Positions 56,184 to 64,000 of a stretch of DNA of 64,000 nt are shown here, in pieces; position 1 is the first letter of the stretch; every line of letters begins with the position of its first letter. The notes under the pieces are model-generated. The model had not been told where the DNA came from. It saw only the letters and a list, made by a program, of their open reading frames with translations, and searched no databases. This stretch comes from Globicephala melas (taxonomy: Eukaryota > Chordata > Mammalia > Artiodactyla > Delphinidae): assembly GCF_963455315.2 (NCBI RefSeq), contig NC_083318.1, positions 132,798,153-132,862,152 of the forward strand. The letters run 5' to 3'. The translations under genes were made by a program, and so were the position numbers.

Positions 56184-56400
56184 GGGCTTCCCTGGTGGCG
56201 CAGTGGTTGAAAGTCCGCCTGCCAATGCAGGGGACACGGGTTCGTGCCCCGGTCCGGGAAGATCCCACATGCCACAGAGTGGCTGGGCCCGTGAGCCATG
56301 CCCGCTGAGCCTGTGCGTCCGGAGCCTGTGCTCCGCAACAGAAGAGGCCACGACAGTGAGAGGCCTGCATACCACAAAAAAAATAAATAAATAAATAAAT
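56184..56400 (+). mobile_element. CHR-type SINE with perfect target duplication
   Basis: It runs from GGGCTTCCCTGGTGGCGCAG to AGAGGCCTGCATACCAC and an AATAAATAAATA tail. AAAAATAAAGTTGTG at 56,169-56,183 is exactly repeated at 56,401-56,415, so the insertion is fairly young. Confidence 0.96.
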
Positions 56401-56415
56401 AAAAATAAAGTTGTG

Positions 56416-56634
56416 AATTAAACCTTAATTCATTGAACAAGAGTCTACCAGAATGGCTTAATACATGGTTCAGTTGCTGTTTTTGTTTTTCTTTGTCCTA
56501 GCATATTCTAAGATAAATGTAAGTGCCTTTTCGTGTAGTTGGTGTTAGTTTCATCTCCATTAAGAGATTTATCCTGATCTTATCAAAATGTGTGGATTAT
56601 AGTGAGATGGACAAGTCAGGCATGCCTCGGCAGT
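56416..56634. other. Intergenic, no feature seen
   Basis: Unassigned. Confidence 0.4.
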
Positions 56635-56681
56635 GTGTGAGAGTGTGTGTGTGTGTGAGTGTGTGTGTGTGTGTGTGTGTG
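56635..56681. repeat. (TG)n microsatellite
   Basis: About twenty TG units with one GA interruption. Confidence 0.95.
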
Positions 56682-56934
56682 AGGGAGAAATTCAGACTTA
56701 ACTGAATTGACTGCCTCATCTTTGACCATCACTCTTCTCAGACATTTCCTTCTATGGAATTTACATGTGAAAATTAATTTGTAACTTAGAGAAAACTAAA
56801 AGTATAGGGTGCTCATCATTTTTTAGGACTAGCATGAATTTGTAGAGATGCAAGAAGAAAAAGAGCCAATATTATTTCTATTATTTGAAGGGAAGGGGAG
56901 GAAATATAGTCAAGACTTTTATGCAGAAGGAAAG

Positions 56935-57227
56935 GTTTTTTGTTTTGTTTTTTATATTTATTTTGGCTGTGTTGGGTCTTCATTTCTGTGCGAGGGCTTT
57001 CTCTAGTTGTGGCAAGCAGGGGCCCCTCTTCATCACGGTGCTCGGGCCTCTCACTATCGCGGCCTCTCTTGTTGCGGAGCACAGGCTCCGGATGCGCAGG
57101 CTCAGTAGTTGTGACTCATGGGCCCAGTTGCTCCATGGCATGTGGGATCTTCCCAGACCAGAGCTCGAACCCGTGTCCCCTGCATTGGCAGGCGGACTCT
57201 CAACCACTGCGCCACCAGGGAAGCCCA
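56935..57227 (-). mobile_element. CHR-type SINE, long form, antisense
   Basis: TATTTATTTTGGCTGTGTTGGG and the long body lead to GCGCCACCAGGGAAGCCC. Confidence 0.93.
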
Positions 57228-59214
57228 GGCTTTTTTTTTAAATCTCCCCAGGTAGCTCCTCACCCTGGGTAATGTTAACGTTACATATCAGACAAAGATC
57301 TACCTTGCAAAGTGTTTTCATATTGACGTCCTTACTCTTTCAGTGTTTTCATGGGTTGTACTTAAACATATAGATCTATAATTTCTCTTTTAAAAGGGTC
57401 TTCCAGTAAGTGTATTGAGTAAAGCATTTTGAAATAGACGTGGCTATTGTCACAAAATAGTCAACAAACATTAACTTTAAAAAACAACAGATAACTTTAT
57501 AGCTCTCCTATTAAGGCTGCCTGCAGTATTTTGGCATCAGGTACTTTGAAGAAGGTCAAGTTTTAAAGACATTAGCATGTCATGATTTAGAATAATCCAA
57601 ACATTTAGCCATCTGTCTATGCTTTTATTTCTAAACGTTTCCATCTGATTAAATGGGCTATAACTGTCAGTCTAGAAGTACCTAGTAACCCAATAGCAGT
57701 GGTCAAACTAGGGAATAGAAACAAATAATCTTTGATTTTTTCAGGCAGTAATTCCTTCTCACGCTCTCTGACTCCAAATCGTCCTCGTCAGGGAAGACTT
57801 ACCCATAAACACTCTTTGAAAAGCATCACTTCTCAGCTTTGGAATGTGGATAGTAATATATATTATAATGTCCCCCAAGAGACTGATGCCTGTACCTTTC
57901 ACTCCTTCTTTGTGTTACTGATTTTGATGCTTGTTACTAAATCGAGACGCAGTAGGACATTGTAAGTTGCAGCGGGAAGGGCAGATACCTATTTTCCAAT
58001 GGAAATCAAGTCAGGGGAGAGCACTAAGGAGTCATCACCTCCTCCAGACAAGCTGGGTCAGCAGACCCAGCTGGATACGTCATTCACCCAACTGCAGGCC
58101 GTACATGCATGGAGTGTAGAAAATGTTTTATTGATGTCATTTACAGTGACATTTTGTATATGTGGCAGGAAACATCATCTGCATATTTCACATGGGAATG
58201 GAATTTGCCTTTACAAAAGAATGCAGATAACATCCCCTCATGCATTTATGCATTTCTTTCTTTTCTATTCCTTTCTCTCTTTTCGTTTATTTTAATTTTT
58301 AGATATACCAATTTACGTCAATAAAGACAGTATAATACAGTAAAGAGCTCTATAATCTGGCCTCAGAAAGATTGCGTGCAAAACTTAGCTCCACCACACG
58401 TTGACTGCGTGCTCTGAAGTTTCTTCTCGGTGAGCAGAGATCAAGTCTAATAGGAAAGGAGTGAGGCATAAATGAGAATGCAGAGCAAGCACTCAGTGCG
58501 GGGCCTGGTGAGCGAGATGCTAGCTTTTACTACTGATTACATTTTAAATGACAGTCAAGTTGAGACAGCAATGGCTCATAGTTAGTGTGAGTGGGACCTA
58601 CAGGGCATACAGTCCCTTTATTCCTGATGACATGGCCCATTAACCTCAGCACTGCTGCCTGTGTCGCCTGTCGTGGTGTGCAGTTGTGAGGAGGAACAGA
58701 AGATTTGACAACCAGAGGAACGAGCAAAACAGAGGCATTTTTTAATCTGGTGGCAGGACCTAGGGGGACATAGCATCACACACTGAACTGGGTAATGTGA
58801 AGCTTTTCATGATTCCAGGGCTCTTAACAATCTTACTATTAATACTATTAAGGATCATCTTTCCAGAGCTCTGCCTCAGTCCTCCTCCAGAAATGCGGTG
58901 ACATCTCCTTGAAACTCAGCAGCGCAGCTTGCAGATTTCCTCGGTCCTCTTCTCGCCTGAGTCACCCGGGTGTTCTTGCTTCTTCCCGTGGCCAGGGGCG
59001 TTGACTCTCTTCTCCATTGGGCGGGGATTTGACTCTCGACCACAGCAAATAACGTCTCAGTTCCTACATTTCCTCCAGCCCTTCTCTTCCAGATTGCCTT
59101 CCCTGGGGGTGGATGGCGCCCAGGGTAGATATACCCAGAGCCTTGCCACCTAGGCAGAGTAAGAACTAACGTGAGCCAAACCTAAAGAGCATGGCGGCAC
59201 AAGCACCAGATTAA
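57228..59214. other. Intergenic, no gene seen
   Basis: An acceptor-like TTGATTTTTTCAG before 57,745 opens a frame reading SNSFSRSLTPNRPRQ, not recognised and without a donor I trust. A MIR-like piece lies at 58,340-58,510. Moderately GC-rich sequence at 58,860-59,150 is unassigned. Confidence 0.35.
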
Positions 59215-59395
59215 CAGAGAATTTCGGTCACAGTCTCAATCCTGTCACGTACAGGATGAGACCTAGGATCCTTTCCCTGTATGACCTTGAGAGAGTCATG
59301 AAATTGCTTTAAGCCCCACTTTCATTACCTGTTAAATGGGTTTATTACTTATCCGTAGTCTCTTAAAGAATCACTGTGAAATACTGAAAAATGAG
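59215..59395 (+). repeat. MIR-like remnant
   Basis: CTGTATGACCTTGAGAGAGTCATGAAATTGC, CACTTTCATTACCTGTTAAATGGG and AGAATCACTGTGAAATACTG follow the MIR core. Confidence 0.7.
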
Positions 59396-59552
59396 AAAAT
59401 AGATTAACAGAGCTCGGTCGTGTGTTTATTGCATGTCATGCAGTTAAAACAGTTTACACAACGGGAGCCCATAAACTCAAAAAATAAATAAATAAATATT
59501 AGCTAGTACTTTTATTATTTGTGCATTTTTTTTATGAGTCAGTAAGATGTGG

Positions 59553-59766
59553 AGGGGCTTCTCTGGTGGCGCAGTGGTTGATGGCCTGCCGATGCAAGGG
59601 GACGCGGGTTCGTGCCCCGGTCCGGAAAGATCCCACATGCCGCGGAGCTGCTGGGCCCGTGAGCCATGGCCGCTGAGCCTGCGCGTCCGGAGCCTGTGCT
59701 CCGCAACGGGAGAGGCCGGAACAGTGAGAGGCCCGCGTACCGCAAAAAAATAAATAAATTTTTAAA
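59553..59766 (+). mobile_element. CHR-type SINE
   Basis: It runs from GGGCTTCTCTGGTGGCGCA to AGGCCCGCGTACCGC. AAGATGTGGA at 59,543 and 59,767 is the target duplication. Confidence 0.95.
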
Positions 59767-59776
59767 AAGATGTGGA

Positions 59777-61544
59777 AAAAGCATCTGTATGTTGGACTAG
59801 AATTTGAACTTTAAATGTCAGGAAGGAGCGTGGCTGAGTACAGAAGGAAACCCACCGACACCTCCCACGGTAGTTTGGGTGCTGGGCTGGCTGGATCGGG
59901 CCCTCGTGGATGCCTGGTTAGATGCAGGGTGACTGTGGACGCCTGCTTCCCTCTCTGCTGATACGGCCAAAGTTCTTGTTTCCAAGGAGTTGCTGATGAT
60001 ATAGATTCCAGGGCACAAAAAGCCCACACTTTTCATAATGGGTTTCAGGCCCATTACTGGTTATAATTTAAAATTGTTTGAATCCATGGCAAAAGAGAGA
60101 TGCTTCTGCTTTTCATTAAGTAGCACTGAGCAGGTGCTGAGTTCTGCAGGCTTTAATGACTGCCAGCCTCTAAGTCGTAGTTAAAGTAAACTATTTGAAT
60201 TCCTCCCAAACTTCAATAGTCCCATTAGGGAGAGACTTCAAACGAGCACACATTTTATCATCTCTATTTTGCACTGTTAGGTTTAGATTTCAATGACAAC
60301 ATTTTCCTCTTCTGGTAGAATTATTGCGTAGGCATAAATGGTTGGGAAAAAAAACACAAATTGGTCTTTATTGCATATGTGGTTGCAAAACTCTGGGAAC
60401 ATCAGCCTTCTTTTTTTTTTTACTGCACCAAGACGTGTTGAAAGAAGGGCTGCTCTGTGGGTGAATGTTTGACGCAGACACCTTTGTGCCTGGGAGACGG
60501 CAGGTAATCGGAAGACGAATGACTCGCATGTCCGGCTGATTCAAGGAGGGTTCAACTAAATATTCCAAGCTGTTATTCAGTCTGTTTACTCAGGTTTATA
60601 TGAGGCTAACAAGTGCCCCAGCCGCCTTTTAGGCCCTCATTCCCAGGAATTCCCTCATTCTTTTGTTGAGCTGTTGGACCCATTTGAATTACTTTATGAG
60701 GAATATTTAGAAAAGAGAGAGAGTGGGGTGATCAAGGGTGACTTGGGCTGCTCACAGCCTGGGGAGAATTCTCTGTTCTCCTGTTCTTCCCTGCACCTGT
60801 GGTGCAAAAAAAGTAAAATCTTGTGGTTTTTACTTGTGATATCTATAATTTCTTCTAGGCTTGCTAGAAATTTTACAGTAGTGAAGAACTGAGTCACTGA
60901 AAGATCTCCTTTGATTCTGAAGACTAACAGCCTTATTTATTTACTTATTTTTAGAATTTTAATGAGACAACTAAAAACTTTTCTAAACTAGGTGTACGTG
61001 AAGTTTGAAGTGATGATGATATTGGTGTAGATGTACGAGAACGTCTCAATTCTTAGGAGGTATCTGCTAAAGCACGTAGATGTGGAGTGGTGTGCTGTCT
61101 GCAACGTAATTTGAAATGTTTTAGCAAAAATGTAAAGTGATAGATAAAGCAGATGTGGCACATTGTTAAGATATTGTTGAATCTGATTGGTAAATGTTCA
61201 TATATTGTTCTTCCAACGTTTCTGTGTGTTTGTAAATTTTCATAACAAAAAGTTGAAAAAACCCTTCTGTTGATAATCACAAAATGCTAAGTTAAGACTC
61301 AGCTGACAAACTTGGGAAATATTTGTCAAATATATGTCATATATAGGATTATTATCATTAAATTATAAATCACTTATGAATCAATGAGAACAAACATGAA
61401 CAGTCCAGTAAAAAACAGGCAAAGGAAATGAAGTCGTCACAAAAGGAAAAGCAAAAATGGACACTATTTATATAATTGCATATAATTGCATAGCGATCTC
61501 ACTATCAATAAAAGTATAGTTTAAAGCAGATAAGAAGACTTATA
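59777..61544. other. Intergenic with an old L1-like fragment
   Basis: GTAGATGTACGAGAACGTCTCAATTCTTAGGAGG..AAATTTTCATAACAAAAAGTTG at 61,010-61,255 looks like an ancient L1 3' UTR. No gene recognised elsewhere. Confidence 0.4.
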
Positions 61545-61800
61545 ATAGCTATCAGGCAGTTACTCTGAGTCGGGCATCATTCAAGTATTTTCCCTCTCTT
61601 TTCACATTTAACTCTGGCAAAAGTCCTATGATAGAGAAACTATTATTATTTCTATTTTGCTGAAGAGGAAACTGAACCTGCAGAGGTTAAATTCCTTGCC
61701 CAAGACTACAGTGGGGAAAATATTAGTAAGTATTAGATTAAGATTCACACTAAGACCATCCCTGTCTAGACCCTGCTCTATTTGTAAATGCTGCATGAGA
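61545..61800 (+). repeat. MIR
   Basis: GGGCATCATTCAAGTATTTTCC, TTTTGCTGAAGAGGAAACTGAACCTGCAGAGGTTAAATTCCTTGCCC and GACCCTGCTC follow the MIR consensus. Confidence 0.8.
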
Positions 61801-61839
61801 TCTGATACCCCTAAGGGTGGACATTCGCAGCTGGTGTGT

Positions 61840-62375
61840 TAATAGAAACCACATGAATCCCCTTTCTGGGGGACAGTTTGACAATATGTATGCAATCAGT
61901 TGCCTTAACATTTGACTCAGTGCATAACATTTGACTCAGTGATTCCTATCTAGGAACTCGTCTAAGGAAACAGGACAAGTGTGTAATGATGTTTATACAA
62001 AAATATTAATCCAACACTGGGTATGTATTAAAAAATCAAAACTAAATGCCCAATGAGTAAAGGACTGGTTAAATAAGTTATGGCTTAGCAATACAGCAGT
62101 ATGTTAGGCTGCCATTAACAGGTCTAGATTTATTTTTTTAAATGTTTATAAAACATTGCAAATCGAAACAATCCGGTTACTATAGAGTATAATCCCATGT
62201 TGATGAAAAAAAGAAGTGCATACAAGGCGTACGGTATATATATATATGGTATATATAAATTTTAACAACATTTGATCTTTAAATGGTAACAGTAGATTTT
62301 CCTCCTTGTTTTTATATGTACTTTAGAACTTTTCCCACAAAAACATATTTTTAGTTATATAATAAAATTTTAATG
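61840..62375 (+). mobile_element. Ancient L1-type 3' end
   Basis: GGGGACAGTTTGACAATATGTATG..GATTCCTATCTAGGAACTCG, then AAGGACTGGTTAAATAAGTTATGG and CATGTTGATGAAAAAAAG are typical of old L1 tails. ACATTTGACTCAGTG is directly repeated at about 61,909 and 61,927. Confidence 0.55.
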
Positions 62376-62419
62376 CAGTATGTGCAGTAAAATGCAGTGA
62401 ATATTTGGCATGATGAATT

Positions 62420-62930
62420 AAACGTTTTTATTGTGTTAAGTACACTTCACATGCAATCTACCCTCTTAACTGATGTTTAAGTGTACAGTACAGCATTGCT
62501 GGGTATGGGCATAATGTTGTATAGCATCTCTAGAGTTTATTCACCTTGTATAAGTAGAACGTTGTACCTGCTAAGTAGCTAATCCCTATTTTCCCCTCCT
62601 CCCAGCACTTGGCAACCACAATTCTAGTCTTTGCTCCCATGAGCAGACTTTGTGACTATTTTAGATACCTCAGATAAGTGGAATCATGCAGTTATTTGTC
62701 CTACTGTGACCGACTTATGTCATTTAGCATGGTGTCCTCAGGGTTCATCCATGTTGTCACAAGTGGCAGAATTTCCTTCTTTTTTAAGGCTGAAAATATT
62801 TCATTTTATGTGTATGCCACGTTTTATTTATTTATTCACCATCATGAAGATTTAGGTCGTTGCCTCATATTGGCTACTATGAATAGCGCTGCAATGATCA
62901 TGGGAGTGCAAATATTAATTCATGATTAAT
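62420..62930 (-). mobile_element. Old L1 3' region, antisense
   Basis: CACATGCAATCTACCCTCTTAAC, GAATCATGCAGTTATTTGTCCT, CAGGGTTCATCCATGTTGTCAC and GCTACTATGAATAGCGCTGCAATGA are the reverse of an L1 3' UTR. Confidence 0.75.
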
Positions 62931-63561
62931 TTTTTTTAGGAAAGCATCTCAAAGTATAATCTTGGAGACTAAGGACTGTGCGGTCCACAAGTTATTTACT
63001 GCAGTATGAATGATCATACTTGATGTCGCATTCTTTCCTCAACTCAGCCATTCAAGGCTGTTTTCTTATTAATGAAGCAGAAATACTAACTGAAAAAGCA
63101 ATGACCAGCTAGGTGTACCGCAGCTATGCACCCATGGATTTCTCTGCGTCCTCTCTCTATGGCTCTCTTCTCCACTGGCTTCTTTCTTAAGGGTATAAAC
63201 ATGCTCAAGTCTCTTTCACTCTTAATTAAAATAAAGCAAAAATCTTCTCTGAGTTCCCTTGCTTCCCTAAACAAATCTTTCACTTTCCCTTCTTGAAATA
63301 ATTGTCTTATTGACTTTATGTATTCCTCTTTGTTTGCTCTTCAATCTGCTGAGATATAGTTTCTGCTTGAAAGCAACCTGGCAAAGCTCTTTACTAAGAA
63401 ATCTAGTGCCTTTGTCTCAGTATTTTCCCATGTATGTCTCTATTTAACTCAGTCAATGGACACAGTTGACTAAGACATCCTTGAGTTTCCTCTTTCCTTG
63501 CATTTACCATTTTTTTAAATTCTTTTTTATTACCCCCTCCATTTTAGTTTCCTTTGTGACC
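62931..63561. other. Intergenic, no feature seen
   Basis: Unassigned AT-rich DNA. Confidence 0.4.
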
Positions 63562-64000
63562 ATGTATGGTGGACTGAGTAATGGCCCCCAGATACATTCG
63601 TGTCCTCATCACCAGAACCTGTGAATGTTACCTTTTATGAAAAAAAAGAGTTTGTAGATGCGATTAGCTCGGTCTTGAGATAGGATATTATACTGGATTA
63701 ACCCACAGGCCAGATGTTGTCCCAATGGTCCTCCTCAGAAGGATTCGGCAGCAGTCAGAGTTAGAGTGGGGGAAGGCAATGTGATGGGGCAAGCAGAAAT
63801 TGGAGTGATGGAGCAAGGGGCTGAAAGCTCAGGAGCACAAGAAGCTGAGGAGGCAGGGGAACGGCCTCCCTTCAGAGCCTCCGAAAAAAACTGGCCCTCA
63901 TCTCAGCTCTAGCCCAGTAACCCAGTAAAACCGATTTTGGACTTCTGACCTGCAGAACTCTAAGGAATAGATGTGTGTTATTTTAAGCCAGGAAGTTTGT
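63562..64000 (+). mobile_element. MLT1-type LTR, cut by the window edge
   Basis: CATGTATGGTGGACTGAGTAATGGCCCCCAGATACATTCGTGTCC, GAACCTGTGAATGTTACC and GGACTTCTGACCTGCAGAACTC..TTTTAAGCCAGGAAGTTTGT follow the MLT1 layout. Confidence 0.75.

Noticed and set aside
1..64000. CRISPR arrays, operons, phage or integrative elements
   Set aside because: The window is mammalian DNA. The repeats are SINEs, LINEs, LTRs and microsatellites, with no spacer-repeat arrays or bacterial gene organisation.

Overview
This is mammalian nuclear DNA, most likely from a cetacean. At least thirteen copies of a tRNA-derived SINE of the CHR family run through the window. They begin GGCTTCCCTGGTGGCGCAGTGG, and many have the long GC-rich body and the target-site duplications typical of whales and dolphins. 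Ruminant/cetacean-type L1 3' ends, mariner MITEs starting TTGGGTTGGCC, MIR, L2 and MLT1 remnants fill most of the rest. There are no operons, CRISPR arrays or prokaryotic features. The window is mostly intergenic and repeat-rich, and only three genes are recognisable, all of them as short exons.

Left edge (1-5.9 kb): a CpG island holds exon 1 of NUDT9 on the minus strand (start codon at 687, splice donor at 580), with the rest of that gene beyond the left edge. About 5 kb away, on the plus strand and head to head with it, lies exon 1 of HSD17B11 (5692-5902). It has a good splice donor but one extra base near codon 20, which breaks the reading frame. NUDT9 and HSD17B11 are head-to-head neighbours in human 4q22.1. 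I found no further HSD17B11 exon in the remaining 58 kb.

Middle (6-40 kb): a nuclear mitochondrial insertion from ND1 (6387-6653), a broken L1 ORF2 (29.15-31.2 kb) carrying a Tigger-like MITE, a SINE and another insertion, a cluster of antisense endogenous-retrovirus LTRs (20.9-23.9 kb) with a related LTR at 13.6-14.0 kb that abuts a decayed tRNA-Lys-type primer site, a TATA-bearing promoter-like stretch (16.39 kb), an exon-like open segment (31,666-31,763) and a perfect 46-bp palindrome (29,043-29,088).

APELA (40.2-41.6 kb, minus strand): a complete two-exon gene for the 54-residue peptide hormone ELABELA/Toddler, split by a 1,191-bp intron with correct splice sites. Signal peptide, dibasic sites, both cysteines and the conserved C-terminus are intact. 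In human this gene lies at 4q32.3, far from NUDT9 and HSD17B11, so the window appears to join two segments that are distant in human: either a lineage-specific rearrangement or an assembly join.

Right part (42-64 kb): no gene recognised. It holds MLT1 LTRs, MIR and L2 fragments, five SINEs, microsatellites, one solo LTR inside an L2, one antisense LTR and two mariner MITE hairpins.

Human protein sequences, gene locations and repeat families are compared from memory. No database search was run.
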